Part shown: one piece after another, positions 1 to 9,022 of the stretch
Layout of the letters: each line of letters starts with the position of its first letter
Numbering within the stretch: the first letter of the stretch is position 1
Source of the DNA: Draconibacterium sediminis
Lineage (GTDB): Bacteria > Bacteroidota > Bacteroidia > Bacteroidales > Prolixibacteraceae
DNA length: 64,000 nt
Direction of reading: 5' to 3'
Assembly: GCF_000949475.1 (NCBI RefSeq)
Contig: NZ_JRHC01000008.1
Span: 124,001 to 188,000 of the forward strand
Notes under the pieces: model-generated
What the model was told of the DNA's origin: nothing
What the model saw: only the letters and a program-made list of their open reading frames with translations
The model's database searches: none
Program-made: the position numbers and the translations under genes

Positions 1-15
1 TAAAAGAAATTTACC

Positions 16-585
16 ATGGCTCACAAAAAAGGTGTAGGTAGTTCGAAAAACGGACGCGAATCGGAAAGTAAACGACTTGGAGTAAAAATTTACGGAGGTC
101 AGTTTGCAAAAGCTGGTAATATATTAGTTCGCCAGCGTGGTACTCAACATTTTCCTGGCGACAATGTAGGTATTGGTAAAGACCATACTTTATTTGCATT
201 GATCGACGGAACTGTTGTATTCAGAAAGAAAAGAAATAACCGCTCATATGTATCAGTAGCTCCTATTGTTGATGCTGATGTTGCAGTTGCTGAAGCTCCT
301 GCAAAAGCTGCTCCTAAAAAAGAAGCTGCTCCGGTTGTTGAAGAAGTAAAAGAAGAAGCTCCTAAAGCTGAAGCAAAAGCAGCAGCCGAAGGTGACGATC
401 TTACAAAATTAACTGGTGTAGGACCAAAATTAGCTGAAGTATTAGTTGAAGGTGGTTTTACAACTTACGCTGAAGTTGCTGCAGCATCTGTTGAAGCAAT
501 TCAGAAAGTTCTTGAAGCTGCAGGAAGCCGCTACGCTTCAAAAGATCCACAACCATGGATTGAAGAAGCTAAAGGTTTAGCTTAA
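16..585 (+). CDS. rpmA: 50S ribosomal protein L27 with C-terminal helix-hairpin-helix extension
   Basis: Residues 1 to about 85 are a complete bacterial L27, starting [16 protein letters not shown] and carrying the usual GGQ-like and [16 protein letters not shown] stretches; L27 reaches the peptidyl-transferase centre of the large ribosomal subunit. The protein is 189 residues, about twice the normal length. Residues about 86-125 are an Ala/Lys/Glu/Pro-rich flexible linker, and 126-189 form a compact domain with a helix-hairpin-helix signature ([16 protein letters not shown]). From family knowledge, a similar tail is common on Bacteroidota L21, so finding it on L27 is odd. Whether the partner rplU lies upstream cannot be seen. 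The ATG at 16 gives the canonical L27 N-terminus with no Firmicutes-type cleavable leader. A strong terminator follows at 631. Confidence 0.96.
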   Translation: MAHKKGVGSSKNGRESESKRLGVKIYGGQFAKAGNILVRQRGTQHFPGDNVGIGKDHTLFALIDGTVVFRKKRNNRSYVSVAPIVDADVAVAEAPAKAAPKKEAAPVVEEVKEEAPKAEAKAAAEGDDLTKLTGVGPKLAEVLVEGGFTTYAEVAAASVEAIQKVLEAAGSRYASKDPQPWIEEAKGLA

Positions 586-630
586 GATATTGATAAACCA
601 GAGGGTTTAACCTCCCTCAAAGGAAATAAG

Positions 631-662
631 AAACTCCTGTCGGTACCGACAGGAGTTTTTTT
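631..662 (+). terminator. Intrinsic terminator after rpmA
   Basis: A perfect 14-bp palindrome (631-644 against 645-658, centred on GGTACC) is followed by a run of T to 662. It ends the rpmA transcript. On the other strand it may also serve the convergent esterase gene, which stops at 681. Confidence 0.9.
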
Positions 663-680
663 ATGGGAATTTTCGCTTTT

Positions 681-1733
681 CTACTTTAGGGCTTTATCCA
701 GAAAATCAACCATTATCTGGATCACTTTCGGATCGGAAAAATGACCACCGCCATGATTTGCTCCAACTATCGCATACCGGGTTGATTCTACACCTGCTTT
801 GCGAAGTGCATTGTGCAGCAATACGCTTTGACTTGGAGAAACCAATGCATCAACAGTTCCATGAATCAAAAGAAACGGAGGATCATTTTTGTCCACATAA
901 TTTACCGGATTTGATTTGGCAACTACCTCCGGTTTATCCAAAATAGTTAACCCACTGTTTTTACCATGTACAAACATGGCTTCAGGTGCTTCTTTTGTAT
1001 AGTGTGCTTCTTCGGCTGCTTTATCATAGTCGGCACCAATTTTTGTCAGGTCGCTTAATCCGAATACCACAATAGCCGCCTGTACATCGCTGCTTTGATC
1101 AAGGTTCTCTCCCACTTCAAAATCTTTTTCGCCATTTGTAGTTCCGGTCATTCCGGTTAAATAACCTCCTGCCGATTCTCCCCAAACAGCCACTTTATCC
1201 GGATTGATACCATATTTTTGCGCATTGGCACGCATAAACCGAATGGCCGCTTTGGCATCTTTTACTGCATCGCTGTACAATCCGTTGCTTGCAACATGAT
1301 ACTCAATACTTGCAACAACATATCCGGCTTTGGCAATTTCACAGCGGTTGTACAAACTACTGTTTTTGGGGGCAAACATAAAACCACCACCGGTTAGAAA
1401 TATAACGCACGGATAATCTTTATCATTAGCCGGCCTCACAATATCCATTTTCATCGACATTGGATCGCCATCAGAACTTTTGGTTTCGTGAAAAATCACA
1501 CTTTCAGTAAGTACCAGATTTTCTGGAACCTCCCTAAGCATTTTGGGAGCACCGGAAATATCTTCGAGCACAATACTGGTACTGTTATCACAAGGTTTTA
1601 TTTCTTGTGGCATTAACAAACCTCCCATTCCGGGGATAGCTTTTCGTTCTTGTTTTTCTTGCTGAGCAAAAAGAACGTTTACAGAGCCTGTTAATGCAAG
1701 TACTGTTAACAGGAAAAAAGATAGTCTTCTCAT
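681..1733 (-). CDS. Secreted alpha/beta-hydrolase, BD-FAE/carboxylesterase type
   Basis: The 350-residue protein has a signal peptide (about residues 1-23, ending in FAQ), so it acts in the periplasm or outside. The alpha/beta-hydrolase catalytic set is visible: an oxyanion-hole TGGGF motif, nucleophile Ser187 in GESAGG, Asp295 in HGTVDALV and His327 in GANHGGG. This layout matches the BD-FAE esterase/lipase family, which cleaves acetyl or feruloyl esters on plant polysaccharides or other small esters; the true substrate cannot be read from sequence. It is a single gene, convergent with rpmA and divergent from serS. A polysaccharide-utilisation role would be only a guess, as no glycoside hydrolase or SusCD genes are nearby. 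Confidence 0.85.
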   Translation of the reverse strand: MRRLSFFLLTVLALTGSVNVLFAQQEKQERKAIPGMGGLLMPQEIKPCDNSTSIVLEDISGAPKMLREVPENLVLTESVIFHETKSSDGDPMSMKMDIVRPANDKDYPCVIFLTGGGFMFAPKNSSLYNRCEIAKAGYVVASIEYHVASNGLYSDAVKDAKAAIRFMRANAQKYGINPDKVAVWGESAGGYLTGMTGTTNGEKDFEVGENLDQSSDVQAAIVVFGLSDLTKIGADYDKAAEEAHYTKEAPEAMFVHGKNSGLTILDKPEVVAKSNPVNYVDKNDPPFLLIHGTVDALVSPSQSVLLHNALRKAGVESTRYAIVGANHGGGHFSDPKVIQIMVDFLDKALK

Positions 1734-1885
1734 AATTTTTTTATTTGTTTTATAAAAATAGCTGATTAAGTAAACACCTCTAAAAAAAAGCGGCGATTTC
1801 TTTATTTCACAATCAGGGTTTTAAACTATTGCTATTAGATAGGAAATTAGAAATAGGTTTAATCATAAAGTGCCAATTCATTTAT

Positions 1886-1893
1886 TAAATTTG
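1886..1893 (+). promoter_or_regulatory. Candidate -7 element of serS promoter
   Basis: TAAATTTG fits the Bacteroidota sigma-ABfr -7 consensus TAnnTTTG and lies 23 nt before the serS ATG. No clear TTTG is found at the usual 19-nt spacing upstream, so the call rests on the -7 box and its position in a divergent intergenic region. Confidence 0.45.
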
Positions 1894-1915
1894 CAGCCTA
1901 ATAAATGGAAAAGAC

Positions 1916-3190
1916 ATGCTCAACTTAAAATTTATTCAAGACAATCCGGAGTTAGTAGTAGAAAAACTAAAACGCAAAAATTTCGATGCTTCGGAAATTG
2001 TTTCAAATATTATAGATCTTAATACCAAAAAAAATAAGCTGCAGGGCGAAGCCGATTCGGCAAAAGCAGAAATGAATAAAATTTCGAAAGAAATTGGAAT
2101 GCTTTTCCGCGAAGGCAAACACGAAGAAGCCAACGCCGCAAAAGAACGCACTGCCGAGCTAAAAGAAAACATTAAAAACTTTGATGCTGATTTTGCAGCC
2201 ATCGAAGAGAAGGTTTACGAATTGCAGGTTTTATTGCCTAACTTACCTCACGAATCGGTTCCTGTTGGAAAAGGAGAAGATGACAACGAGGTGATAAAAC
2301 AAGTTGGCGAGATTCCGGCAATGGACGAGAAAGCACTGCCTCACTGGGAGCTGGCAGCCAAATACAACCTGATTGATTTTGAGTTGGGTGTAAAACTTAC
2401 CGGCGCAGGATTCCCGGTTTACCGCGGAAAAGGAGCTCAACTGCAACGCGCACTTATCAATTTCTTTTTAGCCGAAGCATCAAAAGCGGGTTACGAAGAA
2501 ATTCAGCCGCCACTGGCAGTTAACGAAGCATCGGGTTTTGGAACCGGTCAGCTGCCCGACAAAGAGGGCCAGATGTACCACATTACTGAAGACAACCTGT
2601 ACCTGATTCCTACAGCAGAAGTTCCGGTAACCAATATTTACCGCGATGTAATTTTAGATGCCAAAGACCTGCCCTATAAAAACACTGCCTACAGTGCCTG
2701 TTTCCGTCGCGAAGCCGGTTCGTACGGTAAAGATGTTCGTGGTTTGAACCGTCTGCACCAGTTCGATAAAGTAGAAATCGTACAAATTGCACACCCCGAC
2801 AAATCATACGGAATTCTGGACGAAATGGTAGCACACGTTGAAGGTTTGGTGGCTAAATTGGGTTTGCCTTACCGTATCCTTCGGTTGTGTGGTGGCGATA
2901 TTAGTTTTGCATCGGCCTTAACTTTCGATTTTGAAGTATTCTCGGCAGCTCAGGAAAAATGGCTGGAAGTAAGTTCGGTTTCCAACTTCGAATCGTTCCA
3001 GTCCAACCGTCTGAAATTACGTTTCCGCGAAGAAGGCGTAAAAAAACCACAAATTGCACACACGCTTAACGGAAGTGCACTGGCATTGCCACGTATTGTT
3101 GCGGCTTTGCTCGAAAACTACCAAACACCTGAAGGCATTAAAATTCCTGAGGTTCTGGTTCCGTTTACCGGTTTTGATATGATCAGCTAA
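1916..3190 (+). CDS. serS: Seryl-tRNA synthetase
   Basis: The enzyme charges tRNA-Ser with serine in the cytoplasm (class II aminoacyl-tRNA synthetase). The 424-residue length is normal. Residues about 1-110 form the long antiparallel coiled-coil arm that grips the tRNA-Ser variable arm (rich in K, E and A). The catalytic core follows, with motif 2 (ACFRREAGSYGKDVRGL) and C-terminal motif 3 (NGSALALPRIVAALLENYQ). The ATG at 1916 gives the family N-terminus MLNLKFIQDNPE. The gene stands alone, with a hairpin and a strong terminator downstream, convergent with asd. Confidence 0.98.
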   Translation: MLNLKFIQDNPELVVEKLKRKNFDASEIVSNIIDLNTKKNKLQGEADSAKAEMNKISKEIGMLFREGKHEEANAAKERTAELKENIKNFDADFAAIEEKVYELQVLLPNLPHESVPVGKGEDDNEVIKQVGEIPAMDEKALPHWELAAKYNLIDFELGVKLTGAGFPVYRGKGAQLQRALINFFLAEASKAGYEEIQPPLAVNEASGFGTGQLPDKEGQMYHITEDNLYLIPTAEVPVTNIYRDVILDAKDLPYKNTAYSACFRREAGSYGKDVRGLNRLHQFDKVEIVQIAHPDKSYGILDEMVAHVEGLVAKLGLPYRILRLCGGDISFASALTFDFEVFSAAQEKWLEVSSVSNFESFQSNRLKLRFREEGVKKPQIAHTLNGSALALPRIVAALLENYQTPEGIKIPEVLVPFTGFDMIS

Positions 3191-3197
3191 AAACTCT

Positions 3198-3243
3198 ATT
3201 CATCAGATGACTATTCGTTACAACTTATAGTCATCCGATGAAT
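3198..3243. repeat. Imperfect inverted repeat between serS and asd
   Basis: Two 16-nt arms (3198-3213 and 3228-3243) are reverse complements apart from one position and enclose a 14-nt loop. It sits just 3' of serS and before the true terminator. It lacks a T-run, so it is probably a 3'-end stabiliser or a remnant repeat rather than a terminator. Confidence 0.6.
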
Positions 3244-3255
3244 TCTCCAAGAAAT

Positions 3256-3291
3256 AAAAAGCCCGGAAGAAAAAATCTTCCGGGCTTTTTT
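3256..3291. terminator. Bidirectional terminator between serS and asd
   Basis: A perfect 15-bp stem (3256-3270 with 3276-3290) has a five-A loop, an A-run on its left and a T-run on its right. It can terminate serS on the + strand and asd on the - strand. Confidence 0.92.
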
Positions 3292-3332
3292 ATGTTGAGT
3301 ACCAGCGTACTCTGCTTTTATCACTTAACTTA

Positions 3333-4340
3333 TTAAACTTCTCCGTTGGCTACCAGCCACTCAGCAATCTGAACGGCATTAAGCGCTGCCCCTTTTTTTA
3401 TCTGATCGCCAACACACCAGAAAGTAATGCTGTTCGGATCAGTAACATCCTGGCGAATACGGCCAACATACACATCGTCTTTACCCGAAACGAACAACGG
3501 CATCGGATACTCGTTTTTCGCCGGATTATCGATTACTGTTAAACCTTCAAATTCCTCGAAAGCTTTTGCTACAGCCCCTGCAGAAAGTGGTCCTTCTGTT
3601 TCTACCCAAATCGCTTCAGAGTGTGCACGAGCTACCGGAATACGCACACAAGTTGCACTTACCTCAGCGTCGGTATGCATAATTTTTTTAGTCTCCCAGT
3701 TCATTTTCATCTCTTCCTTGGTGTAATCATTATCCAAGAAAACATCGATGTGCGGGATAATATTCATAGCCAGCTGATGTGCAAATTTATTTACAGTAAC
3801 CGGTTTTCCTTCCACTACTTCTTTGTTTTGCTGTTCCAATTCAGCAATTCCCTGTGCACCGGCACCACTTGCAGCCTGATATGTTGCCACACGAACACGT
3901 TTGATCTTCGACATATTTTCGATAGGTTTCAGCGCCACAACCATCTGAATAGTTGAACAGTTCGGGTTCGCAATAATATTGCGCGGACGAACTTTTGAAT
4001 CTTCAGGATTCACTTCAGGAACTACCAACGGCACATCGTCATCGTAACGAAATGCGCTCGAATTGTCGATCATAATTGCACCGTGTTTGGTAATTGTTTC
4101 AGCATATTCTTTCGAAACGCCGGCACCTGCCGAAGTCAGTGCAATATCAATATCTTTAAAATCGTCGCCATGTTTGAGCTCTTTCACTGTAAGCTGTTTA
4201 CCCTTAAATTCGTATGTTTTGCCGGCACTTCTTGCCGATCCAAAAATTACCAACTCATCCATAGGGAAATCTCTTTCAGCAAGCACTTTCAGGAACTCCT
4301 GTCCAACAGCGCCGCTCACTCCAACAATTGCAACCTTCAT
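3333..4340 (-). CDS. asd: Aspartate-semialdehyde dehydrogenase
   Basis: It reduces aspartyl-4-phosphate to aspartate semialdehyde with NADPH, the branch point to lysine/diaminopimelate, threonine and methionine. The 335-residue protein opens with the NADP-binding fold ([14 protein letters not shown]) and has the nucleophile Cys128 in NPNCST and the conserved ARAHSEA segment. Its pathway partner, aspartate kinase, is also in the window (19855-21174) but not linked to it. The start at 4340 matches the family N-terminus MKVAIVG. It is a monocistron between a terminator on its 3' side and a divergent promoter region. Confidence 0.97.
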   Translation of the reverse strand: MKVAIVGVSGAVGQEFLKVLAERDFPMDELVIFGSARSAGKTYEFKGKQLTVKELKHGDDFKDIDIALTSAGAGVSKEYAETITKHGAIMIDNSSAFRYDDDVPLVVPEVNPEDSKVRPRNIIANPNCSTIQMVVALKPIENMSKIKRVRVATYQAASGAGAQGIAELEQQNKEVVEGKPVTVNKFAHQLAMNIIPHIDVFLDNDYTKEEMKMNWETKKIMHTDAEVSATCVRIPVARAHSEAIWVETEGPLSAGAVAKAFEEFEGLTVIDNPAKNEYPMPLFVSGKDDVYVGRIRQDVTDPNSITFWCVGDQIKKGAALNAVQIAEWLVANGEV

Positions 4341-4390
4341 GTTTTTTTAATTTTTAAAAATTTAAAGTCTTTTTCTGTCTAAATGTGCGC

Positions 4391-4398
4391 CAAAGTTA
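4391..4398 (-). promoter_or_regulatory. Candidate -7 element of asd promoter
   Basis: Read on the minus strand this is TAACTTTG, a match to TAnnTTTG, about 50 nt before the asd ATG. No good -33 TTTG is present, so confidence is moderate. Confidence 0.4.
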
Positions 4399-4424
4399 GT
4401 ATTTTGCTTCTAATTGTAAATGCT

Positions 4425-5864
4425 ATGAAACCCAATCTTCTAAAATTATTAACATACTCTTTCATCCTGTTTTTCAACCCGATAAATGCACAGGAAATCT
4501 GGCACGAAAGTTTTTCTGTTCCCAACAAAGGTGTTTGGGGAAATAGCGATGGAACAGGGATCAATTCGGACTTCACCGACATCACAAAATGGACACTCGA
4601 TTTTAGCCAGATCACCCTCGAAAACGAAGACGATTATGCTAAAACAGTTACTACATCCGGTGGGCGTTTTGAGTGCTGCGACATCAATGGAGAAGTAATT
4701 TGGCGCTCGGAAATTATCGATATTTCAGCTTATAAGAATATTTCTATCCAATTAAATGCAAACGAAACAGGCAGCAGTACCAACGAAGAACAGAAATACT
4801 TAAGAGCATTTTACATTCTCGATCAAGGTGAAGCAAAATCTTTTGAAAGCAACGGCGATAATCGGGGAAACTGGGGGCAGGCCGTTGTCAGTCAAACCGG
4901 GCTTGTTGGAAATGATTTGCAAATCGTGGTTTATATGAATAATCATTACGCATCGAATAAAGTGATTTTGGATGAAGTGATTGTTTCGGGCGAAGAAAAG
5001 AATCCGGTTATCATCGAGCCCGGCGATATTGTTTTGAATGAGGTACTTTTTAACCCGGTTCCCGATGGTGAGGATTATGTGGAGATTTACAACAACTCGG
5101 AAAAAGAAATTCCGCTGAATAAACTTTACCTCGCCTCGCGCGACAACGATTTGGAGCTTACGCAAGTTTATGCACTAACGAGCGAAAAGCAGAAATTGCT
5201 TCCCAACGAATATCTTGCGCTAACAAAAGATACGCTTGGTGTTTTCCCTTGGTTTAGTATTTCTTGTCCCGAATGTTTTCTGCAAATGGAAAAATTCCCG
5301 TCGTTTAATAACGATGATGATTACGTGGTTTTGCTGAATAACGAAATGGAAATCATCGATGAATTTTACTACTACGAAAAAATGCATTTGCCAATTTTTT
5401 ACGACCGCGAGGGTATTGCTCTCGAACGCATTTCCTTTTCGGCACCAACAAACGAAGTGCAGAACTGGCATTCAGCATCCACACAATCGGGCTACGGAAC
5501 ACCCGGCTATCAGAACTCTCAATTTATGAATGAGGAAGCACAAAAGATAACGGTAACTTTTCAGCCGGATGCCTTTTCGCCAAACAACGACGGTTATAAC
5601 GACAATTACTCAATCGACCTTTCGATGGACAGCCCCGGATATATTTGCAATATTCTGGTATTCGATTCCGCCGGGCGCCGCCTGTGCAAACTTGCAGATA
5701 ACGCTGCTTTGGGGACACACGAACAAATATCGTGGAACGGAGAAGATGAAGCAGGAAACCGCTTACCAATCGGCCCATATATTGTTATGGTTGAAGTTTT
5801 TAATACCGATGGAACCATTGAACGTTTTAAAGACGGGGTGGTTTTAACTGACCGATTTGAATAA
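4425..5864 (+). CDS. Secreted lamin-tail-domain protein with CHU-type C-terminal domain
   Basis: Starting at the ATG at 4425 gives a clean signal peptide (MKPNLLKLLTYSFILFFNPINAQ); an in-frame ATG 14 codons earlier would put extra residues before it. Residues about 25-195 form a beta-rich domain. Around 200-330 is a lamin-tail domain (GDIVLNEVLFNPVPDGEDYVEIYN), found in Bacteroidota surface proteins and exported nucleases. The C-terminus (about 385-479) begins FSPNNDGYNDNYSI and ends in a FlgD-like Ig fold (WNGEDEAGNRLPIGPYIVMVEV), like CHU_C/gliding-type C-terminal domains and possibly a type B T9SS signal. No catalytic motif was seen, so a structural or surface-binding role is likely. It is divergent from asd and 73 nt upstream of the ABC permease. 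Confidence 0.8.
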   Translation: MKPNLLKLLTYSFILFFNPINAQEIWHESFSVPNKGVWGNSDGTGINSDFTDITKWTLDFSQITLENEDDYAKTVTTSGGRFECCDINGEVIWRSEIIDISAYKNISIQLNANETGSSTNEEQKYLRAFYILDQGEAKSFESNGDNRGNWGQAVVSQTGLVGNDLQIVVYMNNHYASNKVILDEVIVSGEEKNPVIIEPGDIVLNEVLFNPVPDGEDYVEIYNNSEKEIPLNKLYLASRDNDLELTQVYALTSEKQKLLPNEYLALTKDTLGVFPWFSISCPECFLQMEKFPSFNNDDDYVVLLNNEMEIIDEFYYYEKMHLPIFYDREGIALERISFSAPTNEVQNWHSASTQSGYGTPGYQNSQFMNEEAQKITVTFQPDAFSPNNDGYNDNYSIDLSMDSPGYICNILVFDSAGRRLCKLADNAALGTHEQISWNGEDEAGNRLPIGPYIVMVEVFNTDGTIERFKDGVVLTDRFE

Positions 5865-5937
5865 TAATTTGTAACTTTTTCAAGTTCCGGCTGACCAACA
5901 AATAAGAAAAACAAAAAACAATAACCTCATTATTAAA

Positions 5938-7404
5938 ATGAAACGAAACTTCTTCTACTTTGCCTGGCGTGAATTTCTACGTTCGGCATCGAAAAACAAA
6001 AACATGGCCACCAAAGGTGTGCTCATCTTTTTTGCCATTTACTTTTCGCTGGTTGCTTTTTTTATGGGCTTCCAGCTTACCGAAAATTTAAAAGATCTTG
6101 AAAACCCGGTGCAGGCATTTAATGCCATGCTACTGATTTACTTCGGGTACGAGCTCGTGTTGCGAATCATGATTCAAAACCTGCCCACTTTTGGATTTCA
6201 GCCTTTTTTACTTTTACCGGTAAAACGCAAACGAATTGCGCGTTACATGCTTAACAAATCGTTGCTTCATTTTTTTAACGTTTTGCCTTTAATACTCGGG
6301 CTGCCGTTTGTTATCCGCATTGCAGCACCAACACTGGCGCCTCCCGTTTTTTGGGCATGGCTGGCAGCACTGTTTCTAATGATTTTTGTAAACCACTTTC
6401 TGGCCTTGTACATTAAGTGGCGAACCAACGAATCGGATATCCTATTCTACAGTTTCCTGGGATTAGCCGCCGGCTTAACGGCTATCGACTATTTTAATAT
6501 CGTTGACCTGACCGGAGGTTTTGGAAAACTTTTCGACTTTATTGTGGCCATCCCATACGCTGCATTGATCTTCCCTCTTGCAATTGTTGCTTTGTACTTT
6601 TTAAATCAATCGTATATCAACAGTCGTTTTTATCTCGACGAACTCAGCAAAAAGAAAAAACAGGGAGCTACGCACGATTTCTCGTGGTTGAATAATATTG
6701 GCGACTATGGAAAAATGCTGTCGCTGGAGGTGAAAATGATTATGCGTAATAAACGCCCGAAAAATACAGCCATGATGTCGGTGCTGTTCCTTTTTTACGG
6801 TCTTCTTATCTATAAAACCGATGGAGCAGAAGAAGTGCCGGAATTCATCCTCGTTCTTGGCGGCATGTTTATGACTGGTGTTTTCAGCATGATGTACGGA
6901 CAGTTTTTCCCGGCATGGCACGGCAAATACTATCCTTTGCTTATGGCGCAAAACGTACGAATGAAACAAGTTATCCAATCGGCCTTTTTCCTGATGGCAG
7001 TAACTAACGTTGTATATTACCTGCTTTCGCTGGGCTACATGTACATTACTCCAAAGGTGCTGTATATTCATTTAGTGGTAATGCTTTACAATGTGGGTGT
7101 AAACTCGTGGGTTATTTTTGCACTGGGCCTCAACAGTAAAAAAGCAATCGAATTAAACCAGCGGGCAGCGTTTAACTACCAGGGTGTTGGCGCTACTCAA
7201 TGGTTGATGAGTTTTCCAGTAATTTTTGGACCGGTGGCACTCTACGGATTGCTTTCGTGGGCATTCGGAAGCATCACCGCATATGTCGTTTTTGGTTCGC
7301 TGGGATTGATCGGAATCATCCTTCACCCGCGCTTAATCGACTATTTTACCAGGCAGTACCTTAAACGTAAACATAAAATGATTTACAACTACAAATCAAC
7401 CTAA
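5938..7404 (+). CDS. ABC transporter permease, DUF5687 family
   Basis: This 488-residue polytopic membrane protein has about ten hydrophobic segments in two halves, separated by a charged cytoplasmic stretch near residues 235-280 (DELSKKKKQGA...). It resembles the DUF5687 family of Bacteroidota permeases, which pair with a single ABC ATPase. The partner ATPase gene follows at 7580 on the same strand, separated by 175 nt containing a palindromic repeat. The substrate is unknown; these two-gene systems are generally treated as exporters. The start at 5938 gives a positively charged N-terminus (MKRNFFYFAWREFLR), typical of this family. Confidence 0.8.
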   Translation: MKRNFFYFAWREFLRSASKNKNMATKGVLIFFAIYFSLVAFFMGFQLTENLKDLENPVQAFNAMLLIYFGYELVLRIMIQNLPTFGFQPFLLLPVKRKRIARYMLNKSLLHFFNVLPLILGLPFVIRIAAPTLAPPVFWAWLAALFLMIFVNHFLALYIKWRTNESDILFYSFLGLAAGLTAIDYFNIVDLTGGFGKLFDFIVAIPYAALIFPLAIVALYFLNQSYINSRFYLDELSKKKKQGATHDFSWLNNIGDYGKMLSLEVKMIMRNKRPKNTAMMSVLFLFYGLLIYKTDGAEEVPEFILVLGGMFMTGVFSMMYGQFFPAWHGKYYPLLMAQNVRMKQVIQSAFFLMAVTNVVYYLLSLGYMYITPKVLYIHLVVMLYNVGVNSWVIFALGLNSKKAIELNQRAAFNYQGVGATQWLMSFPVIFGPVALYGLLSWAFGSITAYVVFGSLGLIGIILHPRLIDYFTRQYLKRKHKMIYNYKST

Positions 7405-7414
7405 AAAAGAATGG

Positions 7415-7484
7415 CTCGCAGATAGCGCTGATTTCGCAAAAACCATGATAAATAAAATCTGCGATTATTTGCGTAATCAGCGAG
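7415..7484. repeat. Intergenic imperfect palindrome (REP-like) between ABC genes
   Basis: The left arm, starting CTCGCAGATAGCGCTGATTT, and the right arm, ending TTTGCGTAATCAGCGAG, are approximate reverse complements around an A-rich centre. Short GCAGAT/AATCAGCG words recur. The size and layout resemble extragenic palindromes scattered in Bacteroidota genomes. It separates the permease from its ATPase and could alter their relative expression. Confidence 0.5.
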
Positions 7485-7579
7485 AAAACAATCAGAGTTA
7501 GAAAAAAATAAAAAATTAACCATATGCCGGAAGCGCGAATCTTCAAACTTCGTTCTTCCAGCTTCAAACTTTTTAAATC

Positions 7580-8302
7580 ATGATACAAGTAAAAAACTTA
7601 CAAAAAATATACAACGGAACTACTGTTCTGAATCTCGAAGAATTAAACATTGCCAAAGGCGAAGTGTTTGGCCTGGTTGGTAATAACGGTGCCGGAAAAA
7701 CAACTTTCTTTTCCTTGGTGCTCGACCTGATAAGAGCCAATAAAGGCGAGGTAATAATAAACGGAATTCAGGTTTCGAAAACCGAAGAATGGAAAGAACT
7801 GGTAGCTGCCTACATCGACGAAAGTTTTACAATCGGCTACCTCACTCCCGACGAGTATTTCGAATTTATTGGCGAATTACGTGGATTGAATGCTAAAGAC
7901 GTTTCCAATTTTCTGGAAGATTACACCGACTTTTTTAAGGATGAAATTTTGGGTAAAAAGAAATTTATCCGCGACCTGTCGAAAGGAAACCAGAAGAAAG
8001 TTGGCGTAGTTGGTGCCCTGCTCGGAAACCCGGAGGTAATAATTTTAGACGAACCATTTGCGAACCTCGACCCGTCGTCGCAGTACCAACTCCGGAATAT
8101 CATTAAGGAATTTTCGAAACAAAAGGAGAAAACACTTTTGATCTCGAGTCACGACCTCGACCATGTGGCCGATGTTTGTTCGCGCATAGTTATTCTGGAT
8201 AAGGGCGAAGTAGTTCGCGATGTGGAGAAAACAGAATCGACACTGGCCGATTTGGAAGAATTCTTTACCGGAGTGCGCAAAGAAGAATCGCTGGCCGACT
8301 AG
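7580..8302 (+). CDS. ABC transporter ATP-binding protein
   Basis: The 240-residue ATPase has Walker A (GNNGAGKTT), a signature-like motif (LSKGNQKKV), Walker B (VIILDEPFANLDP) and the H-loop (LLISSHDLDHV). It hydrolyses ATP to drive the membrane partner, which is most likely the DUF5687 permease just upstream. The gene lacks the extra C-terminal domain of importer ATPases and resembles CcmA/ABC-2 type exporter ATPases. A perfect hairpin (8302-8332) begins at the last base of the stop codon. Confidence 0.92.
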   Translation: MIQVKNLQKIYNGTTVLNLEELNIAKGEVFGLVGNNGAGKTTFFSLVLDLIRANKGEVIINGIQVSKTEEWKELVAAYIDESFTIGYLTPDEYFEFIGELRGLNAKDVSNFLEDYTDFFKDEILGKKKFIRDLSKGNQKKVGVVGALLGNPEVIILDEPFANLDPSSQYQLRNIIKEFSKQKEKTLLISSHDLDHVADVCSRIVILDKGEVVRDVEKTESTLADLEEFFTGVRKEESLAD

Positions 8303-8332
8303 TGTTGTGTCATTTCAAAAATGACACAACAC
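8302..8332. terminator. Perfect hairpin immediately after the ABC ATPase
   Basis: A 14-bp perfect stem (8302-8315 with 8319-8332) has a three-base loop and begins at the stop codon. There is no T-run on the + side, so it could be an RNA-stability or factor-dependent 3' end rather than a classical terminator. Confidence 0.55.
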
Positions 8333-8439
8333 CAGAAAATACCCCCACTCACCATATATTATATGCTGTACAATAGGAGAATAGGATTAAGTTAGATTTT
8401 TCACTATTTTTATTTTCCTTTAAAAATGGTTTTGAACGA

Positions 8440-8910
8440 ATGGAAAATCACGATCAGCAAATTGAACAGGCCTATTCTAAAATGGCACAACTCTGCAGCC
8501 GTTCGGAGCAATGCTCTGCAGATATCCGTAAAAAAATACTGACTTACGAAATTGTAGATGAAATTGTAGACGAGATCATCGAAAAACTGATCGCTGAAAA
8601 GTACATCGACGACGAACGATTTGCCAGAGCCTATGTGAACGACAAATTCAAATTCAACAAATGGGGCCGTGTAAAAATGCGCTTTTACCTGCGCCAAAAA
8701 GGGCTTTCGGATGCCACCATTGAAAAAGGCCTTGAAAAAATTGATGAAGAAAAATACATAAAAGTGCTGGTAAAAACCATGAAAGACAAAGCCAAAACCA
8801 TTAAGAAGAAAGACAAATTCACCAAAATGGGGCAGATCATTCGTTACACGCAAGGACGTGGTTTTGAACCTGAATTAATTCATCGTTATCTGAATGAAGT
8901 TTTGGAATAA
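8440..8910 (+). CDS. recX: Regulatory protein RecX
   Basis: RecX binds RecA filaments and limits recombinase activity. The 156-residue, all-helical protein carries the family's repeated three-helix pattern: DDERFARAYVNDKFKFNKWGRVKMRFYLRQKGLSDATIEKGL is the classic middle repeat, followed by a third repeat ending in GRGFEPELIHRYL. The ATG at 8440 is the only sensible start. recA is not nearby, which is common outside Proteobacteria. It is probably transcribed on its own, with 137 nt upstream containing the ATPase hairpin. Confidence 0.93.
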   Translation: MENHDQQIEQAYSKMAQLCSRSEQCSADIRKKILTYEIVDEIVDEIIEKLIAEKYIDDERFARAYVNDKFKFNKWGRVKMRFYLRQKGLSDATIEKGLEKIDEEKYIKVLVKTMKDKAKTIKKKDKFTKMGQIIRYTQGRGFEPELIHRYLNEVLE

Positions 8911-9022
8911 AAGTATATTATTAAACATATATTTTCACATTATTTTTCCCTTGCGAATAACTAATATTACTCCCGTTTAATTCATTTTTCTCTAAATAAT
9001 GCTTTGCATAAATCCGACTAAC

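Noticed and set aside
1808..1819. CACAATCAGGGT near serS, identical to 12 nt of the cloverleaf repeat
   Set aside because: The match ends there and the rest of the repeat fold is missing; 12 nt can match by chance in this A/T-rich region.
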